The translations under genes were made by a program, and so were the position numbers. The notes under the pieces were generated by a model. The model was given only the letters and a program-made list of their open reading frames with translations, had not been told where the DNA came from and made no database searches. A stretch of 64,000 nt of DNA from Phocaeicola oris (GTDB lineage Bacteria > Bacteroidota > Bacteroidia > Bacteroidales > Bacteroidaceae), in assembly GCF_021295095.1 (NCBI RefSeq), contig NZ_JAJLQX010000014.1, forward strand, positions 1 through 64,000, written 5' to 3'. Positions 8,392 to 17,533 of the stretch are shown here, piece after piece (positions within the stretch are counted from its first letter, which is position 1; each line of letters begins with the position of its first letter).

Positions 8392-9762
8392 ATGAAAAAC
8401 GAAACGTTAGCTTTATTATGTTTTTCTGCAATATTGATTTCTTGCGGGCAGAAAAAGCAAAATCAAACTTCTATCTTTAAAGAAGGAGAATTTAAAGAAT
8501 GGACTCAAACTCCTCCGATGGGATGGAACAGCTGGGATTGTTATGGCCCCACGGTTATGGAGAACGAAGTAAAGTCAAATGCCGATTATATGGCAACTAA
8601 TTTGAAAGAGTATGGTTGGGAATATGTTGTAGTTGATATTCGTTGGTTTGTGGAAAATGATAAAGCGGGTGGTTATAATCAGGACGATCCACGCTATGTA
8701 CTCGATGAATTCGGCCGTTATCAGCCGGCTGTCAACCGTTTCCCTTCTTCTAAAGGTGGGAAAGGATTTAAAGTATTAGCCGATTATGTTCATTCTAAAG
8801 GGCTGAAGTTTGGTATTCATATTATGCGTGGCATCCCAAAGAAAGCTGTTGAGCAAAAACTTCCGATAAAAGGAACGAAAAATATTACGGCCAATCAGAT
8901 TTATTCTCCTGATAATCAGTGTGAATGGTTAAAAGATAACTATACGGTGGTTGCTTCTAAACCGGGTGCTCAGGAGTATTACAATTCTATATTTAGTATG
9001 TATGCCGATTGGGGTGTCGACTTTGTGAAGATTGATGATATTTCCCGTCCGTATCATAAGGATGAAATTGAATTGGTTCGTCATGCGATTGATCAATGCG
9101 GACGTCCCATCGTTTTAAGTCTTTCTCCAGGAAAGACTCCGATTTCGGAAGCACGACATGTCAGTAACCATGCGAATATGTGGCGTATGGTGGATGATGT
9201 CTGGGATGTATGGAAAGATATTCCGAACTTAATGAAGGTTGCAGAGGATTGGTTCCCGAACAACTTTAAAGGAGCTTGGCCGGATTGTGATATGATTCCG
9301 TTGGGGCATATTTCTATCCGTGGTGAACGTGGTGAGGATCGTATGACCCGACTTACAAAAGATGAGCAATATACGCTTATGACGCTTTTTACCATTGTTC
9401 GTTCCCCGTTGATGTATGGAGGTGATTTGGGCACAATGGATGATTTTACGCTTTCATTGCTCACCAACAAAGAAATTTTAAGAATGCATCGTGACGCAAA
9501 GGTAACAAGTTATGAAGTAGAAGGTGATTCAAAATATATCATTTCATCGGTCAATCAGGAAACAGGAGAATGCTATCTTGCGTTTTTTAATTTAGATGAT
9601 GACAAAGATGTTGACTTTACTCCCGACTTAGCACAATATGGGGTTATTAACTCTATGCAATGCGTTAATCTGTGGACAGGTGAGAAAGTGGAGTATGGTA
9701 AAGCATTGGTAGTAACATTAAAGCCGCATAGTTCTGTTTTATATAAGTTTCAAAAGCAGTAA
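8392..9762 (+). CDS. GH27 alpha-galactosidase-like lipoprotein
   Basis: 456 residues. A lipoprotein signal with ILISC places the modified Cys at 18, so the enzyme is membrane-anchored, probably in the outer membrane. GH27 hallmarks: PPMGWNSWDCYG (~41-52), the nucleophile region DFVKIDD (~210-216, Asp ~215), the acid/base segment MVDDVWDVW and SPLMYGGDL. GH27 enzymes remove terminal alpha-galactose, or alpha-N-acetylgalactosamine, with retention. The nucleophile motif has Ile-Asp where many members have Tyr-Asp-Asn, so it is a divergent bacterial subgroup. It precedes a SusCD pair, but a 0.75-kb spacer with a repeat array separates them. Confidence 0.88.
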   Translation: MKNETLALLCFSAILISCGQKKQNQTSIFKEGEFKEWTQTPPMGWNSWDCYGPTVMENEVKSNADYMATNLKEYGWEYVVVDIRWFVENDKAGGYNQDDPRYVLDEFGRYQPAVNRFPSSKGGKGFKVLADYVHSKGLKFGIHIMRGIPKKAVEQKLPIKGTKNITANQIYSPDNQCEWLKDNYTVVASKPGAQEYYNSIFSMYADWGVDFVKIDDISRPYHKDEIELVRHAIDQCGRPIVLSLSPGKTPISEARHVSNHANMWRMVDDVWDVWKDIPNLMKVAEDWFPNNFKGAWPDCDMIPLGHISIRGERGEDRMTRLTKDEQYTLMTLFTIVRSPLMYGGDLGTMDDFTLSLLTNKEILRMHRDAKVTSYEVEGDSKYIISSVNQETGECYLAFFNLDDDKDVDFTPDLAQYGVINSMQCVNLWTGEKVEYGKALVVTLKPHSSVLYKFQKQ

Positions 9763-9887
9763 ATCTTTTATTAAGATAGCAAATCTTAACCGATGAATCA
9801 TCATAATATTCTAATATAATAGATTGATAATCAAATAAATGTTGTAGCGGATACACGAAGACTTACTCGGTAATGAGGATAAGTCAT

Positions 9888-10048
9888 AAAAGTGATACGG
9901 ACGAGCTGCTAAAATGATGCGGATGAGTTACTCAGTTCATGCGGACGAGTTGATCGATTCATGCGGATGAGTTGAGCAACTCATACGTATGAGTTAGATG
10001 ATTTATACGGATCACTTTGCCGGTTTATCTGTATCTCTTTTTAAAGAG
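9888..10048. repeat. 22-bp repeat array A (about 7 units)
   Basis: Unit starts fall at 9895, 9917, 9939, 9961, 9983, 10005 and 10027, a strict 22-bp period. The best units begin ATGCGGATGAGTTG and end in TC; the last two are degenerate. The left edge reads AAAAGTGATACGG (9888-9900) and the right side ATACGGATCACTTT (10005-10018), so the array is flanked by inverted versions of its own edge. It lies between the GH27 gene and the susC promoter. Confidence 0.9.
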
Positions 10049-10294
10049 GTCTTGATTGAGGTTTTGTCTCAACAATATCGCACAAGTGAGCTTTATAATT
10101 TGAATATAACTTTTCTATCATCGTTTCTGATATTTGTATTTTCATCGCATTTAAAGATTTGATTTTCATAAACTTAATTATCATATATATATTAAGAGAT
10201 ATTGGAAATTATGAAAGGCTATTTTATGATTTTTATTTATTATGGGTTAAAAAACTTGTTTTATTTGTTGAATAGGAAAAAAATAAAAAAGATC

Positions 10295-10324
10295 TTGATA
10301 TTTAGAAAAGTTCCTGTATTTTTG
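10295..10324 (+). promoter_or_regulatory. Putative susCD promoter
   Basis: TTG at 10295-10297 and a perfect TAnnTTTG box (TATTTTTG, 10317-10324) are separated by 19 bp, fitting the Bacteroidota -33/-7 layout. Transcription would begin near 10331, giving a ~190-nt leader before the ATG at 10521. Confidence 0.55.
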
Positions 10325-10520
10325 TGAAAATATGTAGTGTGAGTGAATACTTATATATTGCTTAAGTATAAATAAGAACAGCTAAAGTCATGTTTTACAA
10401 AAGATTGACTTTTAAGGAAAGAAAGGGTTCTGATCGGGTGGGATGAAGCTAATACTTGTATGTCGTTAAAAAAAATTAAGGTAGTATAATGATTAAATTA
10501 TTAATTATTTGAGCGAAGTT

Positions 10521-13500
10521 ATGAGAAAAAAGACGTTGTTAGGTAAGTCCACCCTAAGAACAAAGAAATGGACATCTAATTTTGTGAGAGTTTCATTCTT
10601 AATGGCTCTCGTTTGCTTTGCACAACACCCAGTTTATGCAGAGAAATTTGATAGCACTCCTGAGGGGGTTAATCTTACTCAGCAAACCAAGAAAAGAGTA
10701 ACCGGTCGTGTTGTTGATAGTAATGGCGAAGCAGTTATTGGCGCAAGTATCCTTGAAAAAGGAACATCTAACGGAACAATTACCGATTACGATGGAAACT
10801 TCTCTTTGGAAGTACATGGCAATGCTACATTAGAGGTATCTTTCGTAGGTTATAAGACCCAGCAAATAGGAGTCAGTGGTAAAACTGCGTTAAATATAAC
10901 TCTTGTAGAAGACTCTGAATCTTTGGAAGAGGTTGTAGTCGTTGGTTATGCTGTTCAGAAGAAAGCTAATCTGTCCGGTGCCGTTGCAACTGCCGATACC
11001 AAGAAATTGGATGACCGTCCTATTTCAAATGTCGGTATAGCATTGCAAGGTGCTGTTGCCAACTTAAACATTGATCCAACTTCTGGTGACCCTAATGATT
11101 TACCTTCATTTAATATTCGTGGTTTTACATCTATCAACGGAGGTTCTCCTTTGGTTGTTATTGATGGCGTGATTTCAGATGCTACCGAATTGAACCATTT
11201 GAATCCGGCCGACATTGAGAATATTTCTGTCTTGAAAGATGCTGCTTCATCTGCTATTTATGGTTCTCGTGCTGCTTACGGTGTTATTTTGGTTACTACT
11301 AAGACAGGTAAGTCAGAAAAGGTTACTGTCAACTATAATGGTAATATTGATTTCCGAGGATTGACTGTCACTCCGGAATACCTTTCCGATGTAAATGCAT
11401 TCTTCCGTGATAGAAACCAAGCAGAGACAGGCAATCCGAATGCAGGTTCTTGGCCGACAGAAATGTTTGACGCAATTGCTGCATGGAAAGCAGATAAGAG
11501 CAAACCGAATTATTTTTATCATTCTGCATGGGACGAGTACTTTTACTTTGATTATTTTAATCCTGCTAAGACTTATATCAAGAACAATGCATTTACGCAG
11601 AATCATAATATTAATCTTTCCGGTAAGACTGAGCGAGTGAACTATTATGTTTCCGGTAACTATCAGAATCAAGATGGCATGATTAAGTATGGCAGAAATG
11701 ATTATGCTCAATATAATACACGCGCTAAATTGGATATTCAAGTCACTCCTTGGTGGAAAGTTAGTACTAATACCAGTATGATATCTACTGAATATAAGAC
11801 AAGTAGTTATTATTTGGATAAACATGATGATAAACGTAAAAATCAATGGGGGTATGGTACTGTTATTGAAAGTTTGCTTTCTGCAATTCAATTTGGTCCA
11901 TATTATAAATGTCCGGAGAATGGAATCGTTTATGATTGGGCTACTCAAGTAGGTTACTTGGTTGATGGAGGTAATGCAAAGAAACATGATACGACGATTA
12001 ATCAGCAGTTTTCTACTCGTATTGATTTTATCAAAGATGTTCTTTTCTTTAATGGGACATACAACTTTTCTCTTCAAAAAGTTGCTACTGATAAGGCGTA
12101 TCTTCCTTTTGCAGGTACGGGTGGTTTTGATTCCGGCGGATGGATAAATCAGGAAGTCTCTTCAGCAAGTTCAACCAATGCTCGTGTGAGACATATCACA
12201 TGGGATATGTATGGAACATTTCATAAGAAATTTACTAATTTGCATGACGTGACAGCAATAATTGGTTTCAATCAAGAATCGTATCGTTATAATTCACAGT
12301 ATGGATTTCGTGATCATCTGATTACTACTTCCGTTCCTTCTTATAATTTGGCTTATGGAACTCAAACAGTAAATGAAGAAACTATTACTTGGGCATTGCG
12401 TGGTTTATATGGTCGTTTAGGTTATATCTTCAACGATAAATATATCGCTGAATTTAATTTCCGTCGTGATATGACTTCGCGGTTCCCACACGCCAGCCGT
12501 ACCGTATTCAATCCTTCGGGATCTGTCGCATGGATTGTTTCAAATGAGGCTTTTTTCGAGCCATTGAAGAGTATTGTTGATCAGTTCAAGATTCGTGGAT
12601 CTTATGGTCGTTTGGGTAATCAGGACGTTGACGCGTATGCTTATATCGCCACTATGTACGCTGGAACAAATACCGGCATTAATTTAGGAGGCTCTTATCC
12701 TATGTACGTAGGAACTCCGGGATTAGTTGCCGGTAATTTAACTTGGGAGAAGGTGACAACAGCCGATATAGGTATTGATTTAGCTTTCTTGAATAATCGT
12801 TTAACTTTCACGGGTGACATTTATCGTCGTGATACAAAAGATATGTTGACAACTCAAGCTCGTGATCTTCCTTCTGTTTTAGGTACAAGTGTTCCAAAAG
12901 AGAATGCGGCGAACTTAAAAACCATTGGTTGGGATGCTACGTTGGGCTGGAGAGATCAGTTTAACTTAGCTGGTAAGCCGTTCAATTACAATATTGATTT
13001 GAATATGTCTGACGCATGGGCGGAGATTACAAAAGTAGCCAATTCAACCGGTTCTTTGGATTCTTATTATGTAGGGCAGCGGATTGGTGAAATTTGGGGC
13101 TTAAACACCTTAGGGCTTTTTGCTTCTAATGAAGAAGCTGTCAACTGGGCAGATCAGTCTGAGCTTTTGTATCAAGCGGGTAAATATCCTCAATCAGCAG
13201 GTACTATAAAATGGGAGGATCGTAATGACGATGGCAAGATTACAAGAGGAGCATATACTTTAGATGATCATGGTGATTTATATAAAATAGGTAACTCATC
13301 TATTCGCTACCGTTTTGGTATCACGTTGGGAGCTCAATGGAACAACTTCGATGTTACTGCGTTTTTCCAAGGAGTTTTGAAACATCAATATTATCCTACA
13401 TGGTATGACAGGTTCTTCTGGGGTATGTATAGTATTAGTTGGTATGCCGAGCCATTATCAAATTATACTGATCGTTGGACTGAAGAGAATCAGGATACAA

Positions 13501-13808
13501 GTAAATACTTCCCTAAATTATGTCAAGGCAATGCCCACTCTGAAACGAAAGAGTTAGGTGCTCCCCAGACTCGTTACTTGCAAAATGCTGCTTATATTCG
13601 ACTGAAGAACTTACAGATAGGTTATACCATTCCTAAATCTGTTTTAGGTAAACTCCCTATTCAAAGAATTAGAGTTTACTACTCTGGAGAGAACTTGTTC
13701 ACTTGTTCGGGCTTATATGATGGTTATAAAGCCGATCCTGAGAACTTGGGCTGGGAATATTACCCAATTCAGAAACATCATTCTTTTGGTGTTAATGTTA
13801 CATTCTAA
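10521..13808 (+). CDS. SusC-like TonB-dependent outer-membrane transporter
   Basis: 1095 residues from ATG 10521 (MRKKTLLG); an in-frame TTG 12 bp upstream is a less likely start. A long signal region ending in PVYAEKF is followed by a CarboxypepD-regulatory-like domain (GRVVDSNGEAVIGASI), the SusC signature EEVVVVGYAVQKK, a plug with VVIDGV and SVLKDAASSAIYGSRAAYGV, and a C-terminal 22-strand barrel ending in Phe. SusC proteins import oligosaccharides or peptides with a SusD lid using TonB energy. susD follows after 18 bp. No dedicated sigma/anti-sigma pair or hybrid regulator adjoins, so the substrate is unknown; the GH27 gene upstream hints at alpha-galactosides. Confidence 0.95.
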   Translation: MRKKTLLGKSTLRTKKWTSNFVRVSFLMALVCFAQHPVYAEKFDSTPEGVNLTQQTKKRVTGRVVDSNGEAVIGASILEKGTSNGTITDYDGNFSLEVHGNATLEVSFVGYKTQQIGVSGKTALNITLVEDSESLEEVVVVGYAVQKKANLSGAVATADTKKLDDRPISNVGIALQGAVANLNIDPTSGDPNDLPSFNIRGFTSINGGSPLVVIDGVISDATELNHLNPADIENISVLKDAASSAIYGSRAAYGVILVTTKTGKSEKVTVNYNGNIDFRGLTVTPEYLSDVNAFFRDRNQAETGNPNAGSWPTEMFDAIAAWKADKSKPNYFYHSAWDEYFYFDYFNPAKTYIKNNAFTQNHNINLSGKTERVNYYVSGNYQNQDGMIKYGRNDYAQYNTRAKLDIQVTPWWKVSTNTSMISTEYKTSSYYLDKHDDKRKNQWGYGTVIESLLSAIQFGPYYKCPENGIVYDWATQVGYLVDGGNAKKHDTTINQQFSTRIDFIKDVLFFNGTYNFSLQKVATDKAYLPFAGTGGFDSGGWINQEVSSASSTNARVRHITWDMYGTFHKKFTNLHDVTAIIGFNQESYRYNSQYGFRDHLITTSVPSYNLAYGTQTVNEETITWALRGLYGRLGYIFNDKYIAEFNFRRDMTSRFPHASRTVFNPSGSVAWIVSNEAFFEPLKSIVDQFKIRGSYGRLGNQDVDAYAYIATMYAGTNTGINLGGSYPMYVGTPGLVAGNLTWEKVTTADIGIDLAFLNNRLTFTGDIYRRDTKDMLTTQARDLPSVLGTSVPKENAANLKTIGWDATLGWRDQFNLAGKPFNYNIDLNMSDAWAEITKVANSTGSLDSYYVGQRIGEIWGLNTLGLFASNEEAVNWADQSELLYQAGKYPQSAGTIKWEDRNDDGKITRGAYTLDDHGDLYKIGNSSIRYRFGITLGAQWNNFDVTAFFQGVLKHQYYPTWYDRFFWGMYSISWYAEPLSNYTDRWTEENQDTSKYFPKLCQGNAHSETKELGAPQTRYLQNAAYIRLKNLQIGYTIPKSVLGKLPIQRIRVYYSGENLFTCSGLYDGYKADPENLGWEYYPIQKHHSFGVNVTF

Positions 13809-13826
13809 CCAATAAAATTTAGGAAA

Positions 13827-15611
13827 ATGAAAAAGATATATTTAATCATATTTGCTCTTACAGGCTTGTTGATGACAAGTTGTAATGATTCTTTCCTTGA
13901 TCAGAAACCGGAAACTTCAATTACTGAAACAAGTTTCTTTAAGACTGACGCTGATTTGGAGTTGTATTCTAATGGTTTCTATCCATATTATTATGTGGGA
14001 ACAAATACATCTGCTGCCATAGCGGATTCTCCGTCGGATAATGTTGTAGTTGGTAATACGACGGACGGTTTGTACAGGTTCATGTCCGGCGCTGTTAACG
14101 CGAATAATATTGGTAAATGGGATTGGAGTTCGATTCGTGTAGTTAATTTTATGATTGCGCGTATGGGTAATGCCTCTGGTGCTAAAGCTAATCATTATAA
14201 AGGCTTTGCACGTTTAACTCGTGCTATGTTTTATTATGATAAAGTCAGAACGTATTCTGATGTACCTTGGTATAGTCGCGATTTGCAGACAAATGATGAT
14301 GACCTGCTTTATAAAACTCAAGACTCACGTGCAATGGTGGTCGATTCAATCGTCGCTGATTTGAATTATGCCATTGAGAACATGAAACCTGCCGGTGAGC
14401 TGGGGGATCATGTTCATATTTCTAAGGATGCAGCTATAGCTCTTAAGGCTCGTATCTGTTTGGAAGAGGCTTCTTGGCGCAAGTACCATGCCGAGCTTGG
14501 TTTAAGTGATGCTAATACTTATTATCAGTTTGCTATTGATGCATGCGAACAGTTAATGACTATGGGGTATTCTTTGTCTTCCGATTATGGCGGTTTCTTC
14601 CGTAATACTTCTCTTGCAGGTAATCCGGAAGCTATCCTTTATCGCGATTATGATAGAGGTATGGGCATCATGTGGTGGTACAGCGGAGGCTTTTCGGGTG
14701 GTAATTACGGAGCTTCAAAAGACTTGTTTGACTCTTATCTTTATTTGAAGGATAATGGTACTGCTATGCCTTATACTTCTGTTGACGGTTATAATGTTAA
14801 GTCATACGTAGAAGGATTTAAGAATCGCGACCCACGGTTAGGGGCAACATTTATTTATCCGGGATTTATTCGTCCGGGAAATGAAATTCCGTATGTTCAG
14901 TATATTAATCAGGTTGAAGGCTATAATCTTCAGAAATACGAGCCCATGAAAAATGGTGAGAATGTTTCGGGGTATGGTTCAGGTAATACGTGCTTTGGTG
15001 ATATCTCCTTGTTCCGTTATGCGGAGATTCTTCTGATTTATGCTGAAGCCAAGGCAGAAATGGGAACTTTAGAACAGTCTGATTTGGATAAGACAATCAA
15101 TTTGCTTCGTGTACGTGCAGGTATGCCTACGGCACAGCTTTCCGATTGGTTAAGTAATATAGATCCTGTATTGAAAGCAAAATATTCTAATGTAAGTTCT
15201 TCACAAGAAGGTGCTGTTCTCGAAGTTCGTCGTGAGCGTCGTGTTGAGCTGGCATTCGAAGGTTTTCGTAGGGCTGATTTGTTCAGATGGGCAATGGGTA
15301 AGACATTCGAGGATCAGGGTAAAGGAATTTATGTGGGTACTACATTCCCTGCGGAAATTGACTTGACCGGTGACGGAAAAGCTGATGTAGCTATTGTTTC
15401 TTCTCAGGCTGAAAAGGAAGCAGAAGTTGCTAAAGGATTAGCTGTTTACATTATTGATGTTGACGGCATTAATGTATCAACAGACGGATTTATAGAACCG
15501 ACAGACAAAAAAGGTATATATACATTCGATACAAAATGTTACTATACTCCAATCAGTTCTCAGGATATGGTGGTTAATCCTAATTTGAAGCAAAATCCTA
15601 ATTGGAACTAA
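13827..15611 (+). CDS. SusD-like nutrient-binding lipoprotein
   Basis: 594 residues. The signal MKKIYLIIFALTGLLMTSC gives lipidated Cys19, followed by the SusD-typical SFLDQKPETSI. RagB/SusD features include the N-terminal TPR-like region (ARLTRAMFYYDKV) and the C-terminal block with FRYAEILLIYAEAKAE, INLLRVRAGM and RRERRVELAFEGFRRADLFRW. It sits on the cell surface as the lid of the SusC barrel. It shares a transcript with susC and is closed by a strong terminator. No glycoside hydrolase follows, unusual for a full polysaccharide utilisation locus. Substrate unknown. Confidence 0.95.
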   Translation: MKKIYLIIFALTGLLMTSCNDSFLDQKPETSITETSFFKTDADLELYSNGFYPYYYVGTNTSAAIADSPSDNVVVGNTTDGLYRFMSGAVNANNIGKWDWSSIRVVNFMIARMGNASGAKANHYKGFARLTRAMFYYDKVRTYSDVPWYSRDLQTNDDDLLYKTQDSRAMVVDSIVADLNYAIENMKPAGELGDHVHISKDAAIALKARICLEEASWRKYHAELGLSDANTYYQFAIDACEQLMTMGYSLSSDYGGFFRNTSLAGNPEAILYRDYDRGMGIMWWYSGGFSGGNYGASKDLFDSYLYLKDNGTAMPYTSVDGYNVKSYVEGFKNRDPRLGATFIYPGFIRPGNEIPYVQYINQVEGYNLQKYEPMKNGENVSGYGSGNTCFGDISLFRYAEILLIYAEAKAEMGTLEQSDLDKTINLLRVRAGMPTAQLSDWLSNIDPVLKAKYSNVSSSQEGAVLEVRRERRVELAFEGFRRADLFRWAMGKTFEDQGKGIYVGTTFPAEIDLTGDGKADVAIVSSQAEKEAEVAKGLAVYIIDVDGINVSTDGFIEPTDKKGIYTFDTKCYYTPISSQDMVVNPNLKQNPNWN

Positions 15612-15632
15612 TTAGTTTTTGATTTATATTTT

Positions 15633-15670
15633 GAATCCCGACTCACAAAAGAGCTGGGATTCTTTTTTTT
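15633..15670 (+). terminator. Intrinsic terminator after susD
   Basis: A GAATCCC arm (15633-15639) pairs with GGGATTC (15656-15662) and is followed by eight T. It ends the susCD transcript. Confidence 0.85.
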
Positions 15671-15710
15671 CTTACCTTAACATATCGGTCATAAAACTTA
15701 ATTAACGTGA

Positions 15711-16020
15711 GTTCGATGAATTATAAGTACTTGTAAATTGGGTGATTAGCGAAATTTGTTGTAACTTTATAGTGTTAAAATCCAAAGAATTACAAACAAA
15801 AATCGCTATGATCACCGAGAACAAAGTTACTGAAATCTTTTGTATGGCAGACGATTTCTGTAAGTTTTTTGACGCTATGATGGCAACATATACCATAAAA
15901 CCGGTTCACAAGAGGAAATATCATCGCTCTTCCACGATGTCAAAGGCAGAAATTATGCTGATAATGATTCTCTTTCATGATTCCGACTATCGCTGTCTGA
16001 AGCATTTCTATCTTGAGAAG
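15711..16020 (+). mobile_element. Truncated IS982-family element, left part
   Basis: The segment holds a non-coding left end and the first ~70 codons of an IS982-type transposase, then stops abruptly where an IS4-type fragment begins (16015-16022). The exact left end was not determined; it lies between the susD terminator and about 15745. A similar left-end sequence appears at 18543-18600. Confidence 0.6.
15808..16020 (+). pseudogene. IS982-family transposase, N-terminal fragment
   Basis: From ATG 15808 the frame reads MITENKVTEIFCMADDFCKF, then HRSSTMSKAEIMLIMILFH and YRCLKHFYLE, the conserved N-terminal part of Bacteroidota IS982 transposases. Full proteins are near 300 residues with a DDE catalytic core; only about 70 remain and none of the core is left. 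After LEKV the frame runs into antisense IS4 sequence, so the longer open frame to 16251 is an artefact of the junction. Non-functional. Confidence 0.8.
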
Positions 16021-16740
16021 GTATGCCTTCATCTTCGTAACATAGCACACGTCCTCTTCCGTCAGTCGTTGGAATTGGGCCATGTCAATGTATGCACGAT
16101 CGATAGCCAGATTGGATCCTTTGGGCAGATGCACCTCCTTGAGCAGGTAATGGTCGTGCTTGGCCGCCGATGTGAGCTGTACAACCATCGGCAGCCCCAC
16201 ATGATACTTCATTATCGTATGCACTTTCATGCCCCCTTTCTTCTTTCCTGATTTCGGATGGCGTCCTACTCCCTTGAGGATGTTGTCAAAGAGAGTGATG
16301 GTGGTTGAATCCATCATGTACAACAGCTTTTCCCAGTCCTTCGGCTCGTGAGTCTGTCCTTTATGGCTCTTGGGAGGGCGACTGTCCGCTAAAAATTTGG
16401 CATACTTCTCCAACAGGTAGGAATATACCTTGGCGAAGTACTCCTGGGGACGGCGGATATTGGCTTCAGCAAGCGTGCTGAGGCGCACAAGATAGTCCAT
16501 GCCAAGGTGCCGGAGTTTGTGGGCCTCAGCCTTCATCCCTATCTCCAGTTCACGCAGAGAATCAAAGTGTTTCAATATGCCGAAAAGCATAACAACCAAG
16601 TGCCGATACCCGTCGAAACGCTTCACATAAGCCTCACTTCCGGGAGTCTCGCGACTGATTTGCGTGATTTTCTCGCGATCAAGTAACTTTAACACCTGAC
16701 TATAAACCGGCTCTCCGAAGAAATTGCTATCTTTGCTCAT
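16018..16740 (-). pseudogene. IS4-family (DUF4372) transposase, C-terminally truncated
   Basis: From ATG 16740 it reads MSKDSNFFGEPVYSQVLKLL, then YVKRFDGYRHLVVMLFGIL, the catalytic MMDSTTITLFDN with the first Asp, KGGMKVHTIMKY, and LAIDRAYIDMAQF with the second Asp. This is the DUF4372 N-terminus plus DDE domain of Bacteroides-type IS4 transposases, normally ~380-400 residues. After VCYVTKMK (~240) the sequence leaves the family at the junction, so the last catalytic Glu region is missing. It should be inactive. The open frame continues to 15940 in antisense IS982 sequence. Confidence 0.8.
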
Positions 16741-16768
16741 GATTATGCTTTTGTTGTTATGCTAAAAA

Positions 16769-16776
16769 CAAAGATA
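16769..16776 (-). promoter_or_regulatory. -7 box of the IS4 transposase
   Basis: The minus strand reads TATCTTTG, a perfect TAnnTTTG element, about 29 bp before the transposase start. The element's own promoter is retained although the gene is broken. Confidence 0.5.
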
Positions 16777-16782
16777 ATCAAA

Positions 16783-16814
16783 AGGGCTGATATCTCGTGA
16801 GAAATGTCAGCCCT
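16783..16814. terminator. Hairpin at the IS4 element end
   Basis: Arms AGGGCTGA (16783-16790) and TCAGCCCT (16807-16814) are perfectly complementary with a 16-base loop, flanked by A/T-rich DNA on both sides. It lies just outside the transposase promoter, where insertion sequences often block incoming transcription. Its role here is inferred. Confidence 0.55.
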
Positions 16815-17116
16815 AAATTTTATTTGTGAAAAGGTTTACCGGACAGCAATGATTTGATAGGAAACTTTCTCCTTTTCGTTATTGATGAAAGACTTTGTTC
16901 TTTCTTTTTTAGGTAGAAAGTTATTATTTATATTATTATTATATTCTTATTTAACTTGTTTGTAATTAGCGCAATGGTATCTTTTAATCTTTGTTTAATG
17001 TCTGAAGTGAAACCTAAGCAAAATACTTTTTTCAAAATATTTCTTTTTATCTGTACTATTTTCAATTTTGTGGTGTCTAAAGAGTAGAAATTAATAACAA
17101 ATTTAAATTATAGATT
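16815..17116 (+). other. AT-rich spacer before the first sigma module
   Basis: About 300 bases with no recognisable gene. The first ~45 bases may still be the end of the IS4-type element. The rest is very AT-rich, includes runs of TATTATTAT, and probably carries the promoter of the gene at 17117, though no perfect TAnnTTTG box was found. Confidence 0.5.
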
Positions 17117-17530
17117 ATGAATGGGATTGTTGTATCTTTGAATCTCTTTATTATTTTTGGAACATTTTATTTAATAATCGAGCTTTTTGCTCGTCGTGGT
17201 GAACGGAAAATGCTTATCAGTAAGTTGTCGGAACTCTCTCCTGAGGATGCTAAGAAAATAGAAACTCCCTATTGGGGTGTTCGATTTGGAAAAGCTTTGG
17301 AATCAACTAAACGCAATTCGGCTTTTCGCTGGGGAATGGCCTTTTTAGGAATAGGACTCGGATTATTTATTGGTTTTTATCTGAATTACTATTATGACCC
17401 AGAGGATTATGAAACGAGGTCTGTTATTTACATGGCGTGTATGTGTGTGTTCGGTGGATTAGCTTTAATTTTGTCCTATTTCATTGAAAGGAAGTTAGAG
17501 ATGAAAGAAACTGATAAAAAAGAAAATTAA
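17117..17530 (+). CDS. Small membrane protein, DUF6249-like
   Basis: 137 residues with an N-terminal hydrophobic segment (~5-24), a charged cytoplasmic stretch, then two more hydrophobic segments (~70-90 and ~103-122) and a Lys/Glu-rich tail. The layout resembles DUF6249 proteins that precede ECF sigma genes in Bacteroidota, but I assign that only tentatively. It is 3 bp upstream of the sigma factor gene and probably in one operon with it and the next membrane protein. Function unknown; a role in membrane sensing for the sigma factor is inference from context. Confidence 0.7.
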   Translation: MNGIVVSLNLFIIFGTFYLIIELFARRGERKMLISKLSELSPEDAKKIETPYWGVRFGKALESTKRNSAFRWGMAFLGIGLGLFIGFYLNYYYDPEDYETRSVIYMACMCVFGGLALILSYFIERKLEMKETDKKEN

Positions 17531-17533
17531 TCA

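Larger units (their letters stand above)
9763..10520 (+). other. 758-bp non-coding spacer before susC
   Basis: No convincing gene is present. From left to right it holds a small hairpin with TTAAGAT and ATCTTAA arms (9771-9789), a 22-bp repeat array (about 9888-10048), an AT-rich stretch, and a promoter-like pair at 10295-10324. The implied ~190-nt susC leader contains short inverted repeats, for example AAAGTC at 10384-10389 with GACTTT at 10407-10412. A long structured leader could carry post-transcriptional control, but nothing specific is recognised. Confidence 0.6.
16018..16860 (-). mobile_element. Truncated IS4-family element
   Basis: It contains a minus-strand transposase gene lacking its C-terminus plus an intact upstream end with promoter and hairpin. 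GC content is clearly higher than in surrounding DNA. The left boundary is the junction with the IS982 fragment. The right boundary is uncertain: the hairpin at 16783-16814 and the GGTTTACCGGACAGCAATG stretch (about 16829-16847) are candidates for the terminal region. No target duplication was found because one end is missing. Confidence 0.6.

Noticed and set aside
11313-12077. 254-codon antisense open frame within susC
   Set aside because: Shadow of a strongly supported SusC gene; composition follows the opposite strand.
10521-13808. TTG start 12 bp upstream of susC ATG
   Set aside because: ATG with a charged signal-peptide N-terminus is the better start and no ribosome site favours TTG.
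15742-16251. 169-codon open frame as a gene
   Set aside because: It is the IS982 N-terminal fragment running into antisense IS4 sequence across the junction.
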